From Pochonia chlamydosporia 170 (lineage: Eukaryota > Ascomycota > Sordariomycetes > Hypocreales > Clavicipitaceae): a stretch of DNA of 64,000 nt. Position 1 is the stretch's first letter, and every line of letters begins with the position of its first letter. Location: assembly GCF_001653235.2 (NCBI RefSeq), contig NC_035795.1:1550001-1614000 (forward strand), in the 5' to 3' direction. A program made the position numbers and the translations under genes. Below the pieces are notes generated by a model. That model worked only from the letters and a program-made list of their open reading frames with translations, made no database searches and was not told the origin of the DNA. This document shows, piece after piece, positions 1 to 10,917 of the stretch.

Positions 1-31
1 GCGGCATCTCATCTCCCCGTCTACCGCCACA

Positions 32-558
32 ATGTTCACCTCAGAACTGCCCTCCAACATGGCCACCCCTTCTGGCACGGGATCCCAAACCCCCACCGGC
101 TCCTTCACCGGCGTGCCTCACCAGCTCTCCACCAGCGGCGTGAACCCCCTTCTCCAAGCTGCCACAACAGCCAGCACCCTCGGCGTGGGAGCCGCAGGCG
201 GTACCGGCGCAGCAGCTACCCCTGCTGCTGGCTCTGACGCCGCCGGCCCAGCGGGCCATCACTTCCACAGCCAAACGCCCACGAGTATCAAGACGGCTAA
301 TCTCCCGGGATACCTGAGCGAATGGACCAAGAATGGTTTCGAGGAGGCCATGTTCCTGGGCGCACAGGTCGCTGCCCGAATTGCATTTAGTCTGCATTCT
401 AACATGGATGCGCAGAGCATCGAGGCCCAGCGACTAATGAGTCTCAGCAGAGTAGACTACAAGTATGTTCCCCCCCTCCTACCACATGGACATGTTTACT
501 GACTTTTCACAGCGAGCTCGGTCCTAAGGGTATCCGAACACACTCTATGCTGAGCTAG
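32..558 (+). CDS. unrecognised protein, possibly only the 3' part of a gene
   Basis: Two exons, 32-462 and 513-558, join across a 50-bp GTATGT...CAG intron (463-512) to give 158 residues. Residues 1-85 are Ala/Gly/Thr/Ser/Pro-rich and probably disordered. The C-terminal part (from about residue 90) is well-behaved sequence with a hydrophobic stretch (EEAMFLGAQVAARIAFSL) and ends shortly after the splice. The frame stays open upstream of the ATG to the window edge, so the ATG at 32 may be internal and the 5' end may be missing. I do not recognise the family and propose no function. Confidence 0.6.
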
Positions 559-943
559 GTGTCACAAGAGGGAACTGGTATTGGAGTTTTTGATTTCCAC
601 GGAATAGGAGTGTTTTTGAAACTTTTTTGAAGAAGGTAAAAGGGGCTCGATCTCAAGCGGAGCTTGGAAAGCGAGATGCGGGTGTGGTCAGACATGTATG
701 ATACTCAGGTTATATTCATGTTTTTGAAAAGCTCTTTTGTGGGTGTGTGTAATGACATGATGCAAACTGAGATGTACGATGTTTCGATTCATTACTATCC
801 TGGTATGCAGCATCGCCGAGCAAACGACTTACTATGAATTCGAACACAACTACCTTGTAACCTATATGCCCGAACTGAGATGAGAGGGTATATTACAAAA
901 CCATGTAAAATTCGAATAAAAAACACGTAGATGCAATACACGT
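559..943. other. convergent 3' intergenic region
   Basis: 385 bp between two convergent genes. It should hold both 3' UTRs. No ORF, RNA gene or repeat was seen. Confidence 0.6.
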
Positions 944-3060
944 CTAACCGGCTGCGTTGCGAGCCTCCGCCTCAAGGGCAGCTTGGTGCCAGTCCGTTTT
1001 GAGGAGGTATGTGTACTCAATGATGGATACGCTATATTCGTTAGCATGAACAATACATATCAGTAGGGACGCAGGTACTCACACTATCAAACCGACCGTC
1101 ACGCCCACCCACAGACCCTCCAGCTTCCAGTCCAATCCAAAGGCGAGGGCCAGCGAGATGGGCAGCGAAATCACATAGTAGGATATGAGATTCGCAGGCC
1201 CACCGATTGATTGCTTGCCAATACCGCGGAGGAGGCCGTGGGCTCCGGCGCCAAGACCGTCAAAGAGCTGCATGACGGCTACGAGGGGCAGTACCCGTGC
1301 AACCGCTTTGATGACATCGGGGTCGTTGGTGAAGAGGATGGGGAGGTGGAATCGGAGACTAGAGAAGATGGTGACGTTGAGGACGCCGAGGATGCAGGCT
1401 AATACAACGGTCTGGGATGAGTTAGAAATGGTGTGCATGGAAGAGTGAAGGGTTGATGACATACCACTTTGCCAGCGATTTTGGCGGCTTCGACGAGTCC
1501 TGCGCCCATGAGGTTTGCCACTCTTGTAGATGCGGCGATGGACATTGGAAACGGAATCTGGTAGGAGATACTGGATAGAGTGACGAGCACGCTCTGCGCA
1601 GCGAGGTACTCGGTGCCAAACTGGCCAGCGAGGAGAGTCATAATCTCAAAGGCCAGCCATTCGGCTTCCACCATGATCATTCCCGGGAGGGCAAGCTTGA
1701 TCATGATCCACCAGTTTGCAAAGATGCGCTTGCTGAACCCACCCCAGCACTGTCTGCCGTCCACAAAAACGACATACAAAATGAGCAATATCGGCAGTAA
1801 GCTCTCCGTGATGGCGACGGCAATAGGCGCGCCGACGAACCCCAGGCCAAGATGCCACACGAGAAGCCAGTTGATGAAGATGTTGATGGGTGCCGCAATG
1901 AGGAGGACGTAGGTGGTTGCGCGGAAGAGGCCCTGCGCCTGGGTGAAGCGTTTGCCGACTTCGAAGAAGATGACGCCGGGGATGCTGGCAATCATAACTT
2001 TGAGATATAGCGCTGCCAGACGGGCTGTTTCTGCGTCTGGGACGACGTAGACGAGGAGGTGGCCGGCGAATAACCAGAGTACAACGACGGGGAGTGACAG
2101 GAAGAGGAGGAAGCAGGCCATGCGTTGGCATTGCAGTCCGACGAGGTGCTTGTGTCCGGAGCCGTATGCCTGGGCGCAGAGGGTGTCTAGACTGGTTGCT
2201 AGGCCTTGGAATGGTGCAAGACAAGTAATTGCTTGGGACATGTTGGCCACTATAAGTCGGTGTGTGCATTAGTTGGTGTTTCAGAAGTCGCTGTGCTGTG
2301 TAGATATCTTGTTCTGGATGAGACGGAGGGTAGACTTACATGACACGGCACCCAGCTCAATCTTGCCAATTCTACCGACAGCAAAGATACTAGCCACATT
2401 GATAGAATACTGCAAGAGAAAGGTAATAATGAGCGGCCAGGAATACGCCGCAATGGTCTTCGTTTCCCTCTGCCACGTTGTTTGAAGACGTCCAGAGGCA
2501 ATCGCCTCCTCCCACTGCTGGTCTAATTGATCATCGCCTGATGCAGATCCCACATCAGAGCCCTCCCCTCGTCCATTCAAGAGGGGTGAAGTTTCCGTAG
2601 GTCGATAGCCGGGTGATTCTTCGTCGGTGCCCTCCCGGGGGATCCTCGTACTAAAGAGTCGTTTGTACAGACGACGTGCAAAAGACGGCTTCTGTTTCTG
2701 GTCTCCATGCTTTGGCGGCAGCACATGGTTATCTCGCAGCAGGCTTCTCTCCGCATTGCGGGACTGTTTCCTCTCCAATGGCGTCAAGATGGGCTCCTCT
2801 AGTGGTTGTGCGTTGAAGACTGGCCTCGTGCCGCCGTATGCAACGCCGCTGGGACGACGATACATGTTGTGCGGGGCATGTTCACCATCCACGAAGCCTT
2901 CCACAGCGGTTTCATCGTAGTCATCGTCGGAACATGCTGCTATGTCTTCTGCGAGAAAGCGTTCTGCTAACGGGGAGCTGGACAGGAATCTTTGCTGGGC
3001 TGAGGACGATAGCATGTCGCGACGGCCTGGTGAGCTACTGATTGGTCTGCCGCGGTCCAT
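944..3060 (-). CDS. MATE family multidrug/toxin extrusion transporter
   Basis: Four exons on the minus strand (2340-3060, 1465-2249, 1083-1411, 944-1031) give 640 residues. All introns are short GT-AG with matching phase. Residues 1 to about 215 form a polar Ser/Arg-rich cytosolic extension; the MATE core follows with repeated hydrophobic segments. The second exon reads SLANMSQAITCLAPFQGLAT followed by LDTLCAQAYGSG, the hallmark of the family's first repeat. This class, which includes yeast Erc1-type proteins, exports organic cations or metabolites by proton or sodium antiport across the plasma or vacuolar membrane; the substrate cannot be read from sequence. The start at 3060 (MDRGRPISS) is preferred to an in-frame Met about 33 codons upstream, because that upstream part looks like leader sequence. 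Confidence 0.93.
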
Positions 3061-4672
3061 CTTGACTGGTGAAGGGCGTGGGTGAGCACCGTGCAGACTG
3101 AAGCACAAAAAAAAAAAAGGTCTTGATAATTCGCAGTCTGCTTTAGCCAGTTCCCCCAACTAATTGCCCAATTGAACTCTTAGTAAGGACTCAGGGCAGA
3201 TTATGACGCTACCCTGTTCTGTTTTCTATGAGATGATGCAAAAGGGACAGCAGATGGTGTGAGAGGGAGAAAATTTGAGATGGCAATTGTGATGAGATTG
3301 CTGGTGCAATCTGGACCAAGATTATGACTCTCCAGAGGTGTGCTGGTGTCACAAACCACAGAGACAGCAACGGCAGAAGCAACAGGCCGAATTCAGGTGC
3401 TGCCAGGACAACGAGTTGACGAGAACATGGACGGAAGGGGAGAGAAAGTAGCACAGAATCGTAGCTATTTTCTTCCCACAATGCCGGGGAAGGGATGTGA
3501 GCGTTGAACGGCACACCGTCGTCGTGTGATTGTAGCAATGAATATCCAAATAATCAATGTTCCATGCGGAGAAGACGAAATCCAAAGTCCAAAGTCGACC
3601 ATGACCAAGCACAGTCAGAAGGGAAAAAAGCTAATGGAGTTTTCCTTTGAGCTAGAGTGCAGTGGCTAAAGTGGGCCTAAAGATGATGGCTTGTCAAAAT
3701 GTGGACAAAAGTTGGAGAAAACCCGATGACGGGACCCGCGCATTTCATTCAATTGATCTTGGATCCAGCGGTCAACGCCACAGACTGAGTGACATGAAGA
3801 CGACATGGACCCTTGGGAGTTGGAACCCTGGTTCACGTCAATCACATCTCGTCGGCCAATCTGCAGTCTTCTCTTCAATACAGCCTCCGTAAACCGTATT
3901 CCTCTCTGCATTTACTGAATCAACTACGATTTTGAAAAATACCATGACCAAGTGTTCCCCCCAACCAGCCACACCCCAATTACCACCATCACTCTAGATG
4001 TCTTCCCTTCATGAAGTCAAATCACCAACCCATTCGGCGATCGTGTATGGCACGGTAGATCTAGTTCATGTCTTGGCTAGCAACGCCATGTGTTCATGTA
4101 TCCCGAATTGAGGCATGACAGCTTGGCAGGCAGGATATGTACTGCAGTCCATTCACCGCAACCCCATGACATTCTGATGCTGCAGCCCCTCGACCCGGCT
4201 GGTGCATTTCCGTGCTGCGTAAGCCATTGAGTAACATAGTCCGCCTGATAAATTGTACCGTGCGCTTGACGCTGTACGACACCATCATCTCGTCTTGCCG
4301 CTGCAGGTTGCCAGTCCAGTCTACATGTACAGTGGCGTTTGCGGCATGGCGCGCTGCCGGTCGGCGTTGGGTAGCACCGCAATCCTGGTGAGGAAAGAAT
4401 GTGTCTGAAGTTCACCTGGTTGCAGAACCTTCCCAAGGATCTCGAATGTATCTATTGTATTCAACACAGCCGTTCTCGTTTTAACTTGCGCCGACAATGC
4501 ATGGCTGCAGCATAATGCAAGACTGATCTTTCGAAGCACATACCGAAACCAACAGAAGCATGCGAAACATTACATAGCCGTTATGGAGAGACTTGAAAGC
4601 CAACGCCGGTTCGACGGCGGTCCACTTCGACCAAGAAGATGGCCGGTAGCCACAACCACCATTTTGGCATAA
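3061..4672. other. intergenic region, no gene seen
   Basis: 1.6 kb between the MATE start and the TDP1 stop. It contains the MATE promoter with an A/T homopolymer near 3109-3118. The ORFs here are short, lack splice partners and have no family signature. Confidence 0.5.
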
Positions 4673-6381
4673 TCACTCTATCCATCGGCGGCCGAGGTGG
4701 TCCGGCTCACTGTGATTCATTGTCGCAACCCACGGCACCTCTCTCGCGCCGTACCCTTGCAGTGGCATGCTATAAGGAATCCTGATGCCAATTAAGACCT
4801 CGTCATCATCAGATTTGGGGATAGACTTTTCGTTTGGAGTATCGGATTGAAAGGTCCCAACCATCGAAGCTTTGGGTCCGAATAGTTCTGGCCATACCAA
4901 GACACCAATCTCCCAGGATGCCACTCTGACCTCGCCAGACGGTTTCGCAGCTTCACCCCACGCCTGTTTTGAGATATTGGCAGATGTAAGCATAGCCCAA
5001 TCTATCGATCCCTCGGCATTATAGCGAATATACGTTTTAATATGTGGAGCTGCCCCGTCTCGTCCACCGTTGCTTGCTCCGGTTTCAGTTGATGCGACTA
5101 TGCCAGGTCAGACGACAAATAAACACTCGGCCAGTGAAAAGTCACAAGCATTGCAAATAGGACTCACCAGTACCATCCTTGCTGTCATTTGCCCAGTGGC
5201 AAAAGATGGGCCGTAAGTAAGTCAGTTGTTGAGCTTGTTGCGGGGACTGGATCTTGGTATGAATCGAGGCGCCAGACGCATACCCATCAAGTGATTTCCT
5301 TATTTCATCCGCGGTAGGAAATACAACCTTGAATTTTGGTCTTGGTAGCGTCTTCTTCTTGGATATCGCGAGTGCATCGAATAGCGTTTTCTGAAGCCAT
5401 GTGTCCTTGGCACCCAAGGTGGCAATGGAAGATACTTGAGTGACAATCTCGGCATTTCCTTCCTTGCATGGGACTGAACTTAGATACCGTCTGGCGGCAG
5501 ACCAACCATACGCCGTATCGGACAGGTCATGTATGTCGTGCTTCCCGGGAACACTGGCTATCAGTGCGCCTTTAACACTAGAAAAGTCGTACTGGCTGAG
5601 TTTGTCTACCAATGGTCCACAGGTGATTTTCCTACTGTCGTAGGCTCTCAAGTAATTGATAAGATCAGCACGGAATCTTTCGCCGCTTCCAATTTGCAGA
5701 CTCGAGTACTCTGGTGATTTCTTGGATTCGGCGGGCAACTTGGACAAACACGGACTTCTCCAGACGGCATTGGTCATATTCGTCCAGTCTTTTGGTATCA
5801 TGTTGGCTGTGTGGATGATAACCTCGGCTGTGTCGTCGTGACGAAAAAGCACCATCATCTTTGAGTGATGGGTGCCAAACATCTCGGGCATGGGGGCCAC
5901 GTGAAGTTTCACATTACTGTATTCAGACGCTTCCATCTATCAAGATAGATTAGTAAAAGGCTTGAGATTGCAAAAAATGTGCAAGCCTCGGGGTCACAAT
6001 GGCGGTTCTTACTGTCAGAGCCAAGCGATTGGCATCCTCTCGTTTCCAGAAACCATGGACAACATGAACATCCACCAGGTGCCTTGTATCCTGGTCAAAC
6101 GCGTCCATTAAGAATGGAATATCATGCAAGTAGTTGAACTCCCAGCACTCGCTGATAAGAGGATCGCCCAGGAGATCCTTGAGTGTGACTGCATCGCGGT
6201 TAAGCTCTTCTGGAAGGTCCCTGATCCAGGTTAGTTGCCAGGGGGATGCTAGCCGTCCAAGTTCGCGACGCTGACTCTTCCGAGGAGGGCTAATAGGAGT
6301 AGATAACGACCTGAGCCGGTCGCCTTGCTCCTCACCATCGACTCGTTGCCGCTTTCGAGGGCCGTCCATGCTGCCGTTCAT
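4673..6381 (-). CDS. TDP1: tyrosyl-DNA phosphodiesterase
   Basis: Three exons (6013-6381, 5168-5936, 4673-5097) give 520 residues, a normal length for fungal Tdp1. Introns are 76 and 70 bp with GTAAGA and GTGAGT donors. Tdp1 is a phospholipase-D-superfamily enzyme that hydrolyses the bond between a topoisomerase I tyrosine and a DNA 3' end, repairing trapped cleavage complexes in the nucleus. Both HKD signatures are present: HHSKMMV with H147 and K149 (nucleophile side), and HIKTYIRY with H398 and K400 followed by an SAN motif (LTSANISKQAWG). The second HKD is only completed by splicing exon 3. The basic N-terminus (RKRQR near residue 10) could be a nuclear signal. Confidence 0.95.
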
Positions 6382-6912
6382 TGAGGAGCGCCTGCAGGGC
6401 CCAGGGTGTACTGAATGGGGAGAGACTTGACGATATGCTATTGAAAAACAGTCGAAGTAGAGCTTCGAGGCATAATTAGAAAGCCTTGGGGAGGCAATTG
6501 AGATTCTGGCATGTGTCAGTCAACTGCGCTGATGATTCTTGCAGCTGGTAAATGACGTTAGATGCCTGGTTGTGGTAGGATGAAGCAGCCTGTAGGTTCT
6601 AAGGTGCCGTACGAAGTGGATCTGCCGTGATTATGCGTAAAATGTGGCAAAAATACGGCGCCTTTGCAGATCTATGAAAGCGCAGGAGTTTGAAGGTACA
6701 GATAACTATCGAAGTGCAAGTTACAAGATGTGAATACGCATGTGTCTTCAATGTTGCTGGTGTCTGGTAGTTTTCGGGCGATCCAATCAATTCGCTGTGG
6801 GGGCCGTTCAGTGTTGAGCTTCATATGTCCCGGTCATTCAATATTATGTATGATACTCAACCACCTCATAGACATTCAAACCACCACATCATGCATCGAA
6901 AAAAAAAAGTAT
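6382..6912. other. TDP1 upstream region
   Basis: 531 bp between TDP1 and the tRNA pair. It should contain the TDP1 promoter; no convincing ORF. The last ~70 bp belong to the tandem repeat described separately. Confidence 0.5.
6899..6908 (-). terminator. Pol III oligo-T terminator of tRNA copy 1
   Basis: Ten consecutive T on the minus strand, a few bases past the discriminator base of the tRNA. Confidence 0.75.
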
Positions 6913-7012
6913 TAACCGGGACAGGAATCGAACCTGCATCTTCTGACTACTAAAGATACTATAATGATGCTTTGTGTTGTAGCCAGACGCTCTACCATTG
7001 AACTACCCAGTT
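6913..7012 (-). tRNA. intron-containing tRNA, copy 1; anticodon uncertain
   Basis: The reverse strand folds as a tRNA: acceptor AACTGGG/CCCGGTT with discriminator A, D stem GTTC/GAGC, anticodon stem TCTGG/TCAGA, and T arm GCAGG-TTCGATT-CCTGT. The internal A box (TAGTTCAATGG) and B box (GGTTCGATTCC) match RNA polymerase III consensus. Between the anticodon-stem halves lie 36 nt, so an intron of about 29 nt is implied. With the usual splice point 3' of position 37 the loop would start C-T-A-C-A, giving anticodon ACA, which would read UGU; that is not a normal eukaryotic tRNA, so identity is left open. A run of ten T on the transcript strand (6899-6908) follows, as expected for a Pol III terminator. 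Confidence 0.75.
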
Positions 7013-7070
7013 AGTAGGTATGGTACTAAACAACCTTATAAACCTTCCAACCACCACATCACATGCATTG

Positions 7071-7077
7071 AAAAAAA
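7071..7077 (-). terminator. Pol III oligo-T terminator of tRNA copy 2
   Basis: Seven consecutive T on the minus strand, just past the 3' end of the second tRNA gene. Confidence 0.7.
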
Positions 7078-7083
7078 TTATAA

Positions 7084-7178
7084 TAACCGGGACAGGACTC
7101 GAACCTGCATCTTCTGACTACTAAGAATACTATAATGATGCTGCGTAGCCAGATGCTCTACCATTGAGCTACCCAGTT
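7084..7178 (-). tRNA. intron-containing tRNA, copy 2; anticodon uncertain
   Basis: Same fold as copy 1 with acceptor AACTGGG/CCCGGTT, D stem GCTC/GAGC (fully paired here), anticodon stem TCTGG/TCAGA and T arm GCAGG-TTCGAGT-CCTGT. Only 31 nt separate the anticodon-stem halves, so the intron is about 24 nt. The anticodon region is where the copies differ most: this one reads CTACGCAGC where copy 1 reads CTACAACACAAAGC. A canonical 37/38 splice gives anticodon ACG (Arg) but with an unusual pyrimidine at position 37. Stems, promoter boxes and terminator are intact in both copies, so neither is an obvious pseudogene by structure. Confidence 0.75.
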
Positions 7179-7457
7179 GGTAGGTATGGTACTAAACCAA
7201 TTTATAAACCTTTACCAACCAGGGGACTTTGGCAACCAAACCAGGATGCCACGTCACGGTAAGGAGGTTCCAGTGTCAGCTTGTCTCTTCACACAGACGA
7301 ACCGATATACGGGATAAAACTCGAGTGCTGGTTCTTACCTGCTCCTCCAGCAGTCGGGCAGCTGCTGAACCCTCGACAATTAGAGTATAGTAGCTCCTAT
7401 TCGTAGTCATAAGTTGATGGTTTCCGCCAGTTTCTTCAATGACAGTGTTTCCCTCAA
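7179..7457. other. spacer between tRNA pair and ankyrin fragment
   Basis: The first ~45 bp are the partial third copy of the tandem unit. No other feature was seen. Confidence 0.5.
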
Positions 7458-7829
7458 CTATTGCCTATCGCCACGAAACATTTGCAGTAGCTGGTCCTTC
7501 GCTTCAAATTCCCTGGTAAGAAACGGCGATTCGATCGCCAGTCTAGCCGGTGTGTTTCCACGCTTGTCCGCCGCAAAAACCTCCGCGCCATGTGCCATCA
7601 GAGCAATTGCCACACCGACGGCACCGTGATATGCGCCCAGTGAAGCGGTGTTCCATTGCGTCGGACTGTCCAGTGCTGTGTATGGCGATGTGAGTGCTGC
7701 CATGGTAGCTTGAGGTACGCTCATCGTGGTGAGGTGAGAGAGTGCGGCATCTGGTGTTTTGTTGCCTCTTTGAAGCCCACGAGGATACGGATACAGACTC
7801 AAAACCATGCGGCTGCTTGACCGAGTCAA
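7458..7829 (-). pseudogene. frameshifted ankyrin-repeat fragment
   Basis: The minus strand encodes an ankyrin-like piece, AYHGAVGVAIALMAHGAEV followed by ADKRGNTPARLAIES. The start of that same repeat, RNGTPLHWA, lies directly upstream but in another frame (around 7640-7665). A one-base shift would join TPLHWA to AYHGAVG, giving the usual ankyrin TPLHxAAxxGH pattern. No intron fits at the break. Only one or two repeats are present and no full-length ankyrin gene surrounds them. I read this as a decayed remnant; a missed exon structure is a less likely alternative. Confidence 0.5.
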
Positions 7830-8704
7830 GGCGAAATCATGACCTTTTGAAGCATGACAAGTCTGTTTGACGAACCGGAGCGGGTAGAGTAGATTTCAAG
7901 ATGTGAGGCTGCTGGTGCCAGCTCCCGCGGAACAGCTCTTGGGTGAATTGCAAGATGGCTGGTGTCACTTCTCGCTTTGACAATTATATCTGATGTGATC
8001 TAGCGGGAAAACATGAAGAGGGTTCACAATGTTGTCAAGCCATGGTTAAACAGAGTTGCTAGGAAGATAATCGTCTCAAAAGACCAATTCATTGCACTTG
8101 TTGTCGGAGCGTACTGTGTCATGAAGGCAAGGAGAACGAGGTTCGCCAAAGTGGCTGTGCAGTTACTGGATCTGTGGCTGGACCGCATCACGTTGTCTCA
8201 ATAACGTTACTGCCACCTAATTTTAGTCCTAGTGTGGCGCAAAAGCTTGGATCTTCTGACAAAACGACTCCTGGCTTGTTCCAACAGTGTCCCTTTTCTC
8301 GCAATGGTCGACCTTTTGCATCCGCGGCTTGTCATCTGATTCTCATCACAATATCTCTGGTGGCATCGGGGTTTCGCCTGGAAGCGATTCCACCTCAGCT
8401 GCTGTCATTCATTTCTATGCTACTGCGACAAATCCATTAATCTTCATTTTCTCCGTTCCGCCGTCACCAAAGCCACCACCCTGGTCTTTGGCGATCCGCT
8501 GCCACGCCCGCTGAGCCAAATCCATCTTACCCATCTCTTATCGTTCAAGTTGATCAGCCGGCGACATACCAAACTACGACACGTTCGGTCTGCGATCTTC
8601 TCTGCCGCGCCGTCTGTCGGCTTCGTCTCACGTTCGCATCTGCTATTTGCCGATTCCTATCCACATCATAGTTGCACCTATTCAAGTGCATCGCGTGGCC
8701 ACAC
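7830..8704. other. intergenic region upstream of the PDI gene
   Basis: 875 bp. The last ~200 bp are pyrimidine- and CCA-rich, as expected for the promoter and leader of the downstream gene. No ORF with family features. Confidence 0.5.
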
Positions 8705-10917
8705 ATGAGATTGAGCATCCTGTCGCTCCTGGCCAGCGCTACGGCCCTGGTCAGGGCGGAACCGTTGGGGGACTCGGATACCGAAAAAGACGCCGTGAAG
8801 CCTACTACGTTTGATCACAAGACGGTACCGCCGTTGCTGGACTTGACGCCATCAAACTGGGCTGAGGAAGTCAACAAGACTCGATGGCTCTTGGTCAAGC
8901 ATTTTAGGTGCGACGCAAGATATTGTGAAGCTCAATTGTTGCATGATGAACTAACGGAAATTGTAGCCCCTACTGTGGCCACTGCATGGAATTCGCTCCA
9001 ACGTTTCAAACTCTATACGAATTCTACTACACATCAAAAACTGCCGACGGTTCGACGTTCGAAAAGTACTACGACTTTAGATTCGGCGTGCTTGACTGCA
9101 CACTGTACGCAGATCTCTGCAGCGAACACGACGTCGCGTCCTTCCCTACAACCATTTTGTTCGAAAATGGCACGCGCTTTGAGCAGGTCATGGGCGCCAA
9201 AGGCATGGATGTAATCAGCGAAATGGTCGAGAAGGGACTCGAAAAGGAGAAGCCTGGCTCTCGACCCAAAACTGTAGACTTGCCCGAGCGCGGCGCCAAG
9301 GAGTCTCCCAAGAAGAGTGCAAATACTGGAAAGGATACCGTCAAGAAGGACGAGGATGATTCGCTTTCTGATAAGCCTTTTGGCAATGACTGGAAGGTTA
9401 AGACTGCCGGAGAATTGGAAAAGGAAAGAAAACCCAAGAAACCAAAGGATACACCTAACCCGGACGGTGTTTCAGTTTCTCTCACTGCTGAGAGCTTCCA
9501 GAAGCTCGTGACACAGACGCAGGAACCTTGGTTCATCAAATTCTATGCCCCGTGGTGCCCTCATTGTCAGGCAATGGGACCTACTTGGCAGCAACTTGCC
9601 AAGACAATGCGAGGCAAGCTGCATGTTGGTGAAGTGAACTGCGACAAGGAGTCACGTCTGTGTAAGGACGTGCACGCCACAGCATACCCAACCCTCATTT
9701 TCTTCAAGGGCGGCGAAAGGGCAGAATACTCGGGCTTGCGTGGCTTGGGCGATTTTGTTCAATATGCTGACAAGGCCGTTGACCTCGCTAGTGGCATTCC
9801 TGACGTGAATGCGACCTCATTCAAGAATCTGGAAAAGACCGAGGACGTTATATTTGTGTATTTTTACGATCATGCTACGACAAGCGAAGACTTCCGGGCT
9901 TTGGAGACGATTCCCTTGAGCCTTATTGGACACGCCAAGCTTGTCAAGACGAACGATCCCAAACTTTATGAACGCTTCAAGATTACGACCTGGCCACGCC
10001 TGTTAGTTTCACGCGAAGGCAGACCAACCTACTATCCGCCAATCACACCCAATGAGATGCGCGATAAGAATCAAGTTTTGGACTGGATGAGAGGTGTGTG
10101 GCTTCCACTGGTGCCAGAGTTGACTCCTTCCAATGCCCACCAAATTTTCAATGGCAAGCTTGTTGTCCTTGGAATTCTGAGCCATGCGGATCAGGCGTCC
10201 TTCTCGGGCTCTATTCGTGAAATGAAGAGCGCGGCAAATGAGTGGATGGACAGACAAATTCAGGAATTCCAACTCGAGCGTAAGAAGCTGCGAGACTCTA
10301 AGCAGATGAGAATCGAAGAGGCTGAAGATCGTGGGGACCAACGCGCATTGCGAGCTGCCAAGGGTATTCGCGTTGATATGAATAACGCTGGCCGCAAGGA
10401 AGTGACATTTGCTTGGGTTGATGGTGTCTACTGGCAGCGTTGGATCCGACAAACATACGGCATCGATGTGAAGGAAGGAGAAAAGATAATCATTAATGAG
10501 GAAGATGTAAGTGCCCAATAATGCGCCGCATTTCCGTTACTTCGACCAATGCTAACAACAGCACAGCACCGCAGATACTGGGATCAAACCGTGACGGGCA
10601 ACTACATCATGGTCAGCCGTACATCAATCATGGAGACGCTGGACAAGATTGTGTATGGCCCTCATGTCATCAAGCACAAGCTTACCGTGTCTACGATTGA
10701 GAAGATTTTCTTCGACATCAAGGTTGCCTTTATTGAGCACCCGTATTTGTCAATGGGCTGCGTCCTCGGACTGGCATTTGGTACCTTCTCATGGCTCCGT
10801 GGCCGCGCACGTCGTACTCGGGGTGGACATTTCAGACTGGACGACGCCATGGGTATCAATCAGCTAAAGGAGGGTCTGTTGGGCATGAACGCCAATGGCA
10901 ATCAAAAGGCTGATTAA
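8705..10917 (+). CDS. EPS1: ER membrane protein disulfide isomerase, Eps1-like
   Basis: Three exons (8705-8907, 8967-10506, 10567-10917) give 697 residues, close to yeast Eps1. The start at 8705 opens a signal peptide (MRLSILSLLASATALVRA); an in-frame Met 11 codons upstream would bury it. Two thioredoxin domains follow. The first has active site CGHC (C71-C74), created across the first splice junction; the second has APWCPHC (C265-C268). Between them is a charged Lys/Pro linker. A hydrophobic segment near residues 640-662 is followed by a basic tail (RGRARRTRGG), so the protein should be a type I ER membrane protein with both thioredoxin domains in the lumen. The family oxidises or isomerises disulfides and takes part in ER quality control. 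The assignment to Eps1 rests on architecture rather than alignment. Confidence 0.88.

Larger units (their letters stand above)
6847..7222. repeat. tandem 171-bp unit carrying a tRNA gene (about 2.2 copies)
   Basis: The two tRNA genes start 171 bp apart and their flanks are also duplicated. A segment with a TATGGTACTAAAC-like start, a CCACCACATCA core and a GCATYGAAAAAAA end occurs before each tRNA. A third partial copy (GGTATGGTACTAAACCAA) follows the second tRNA. The flanks differ by scattered substitutions and small indels, so the duplication is not very recent. Confidence 0.85.

Noticed and set aside
3209..3612. Overlapping minus-strand ORFs upstream of the MATE gene
   Set aside because: They overlap in different frames, have no family features and lie in the expected promoter region.
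4077..4539. Minus-strand ORFs downstream of TDP1
   Set aside because: Mutually overlapping, no conserved motif, no splice sites that join them to TDP1 or to each other.
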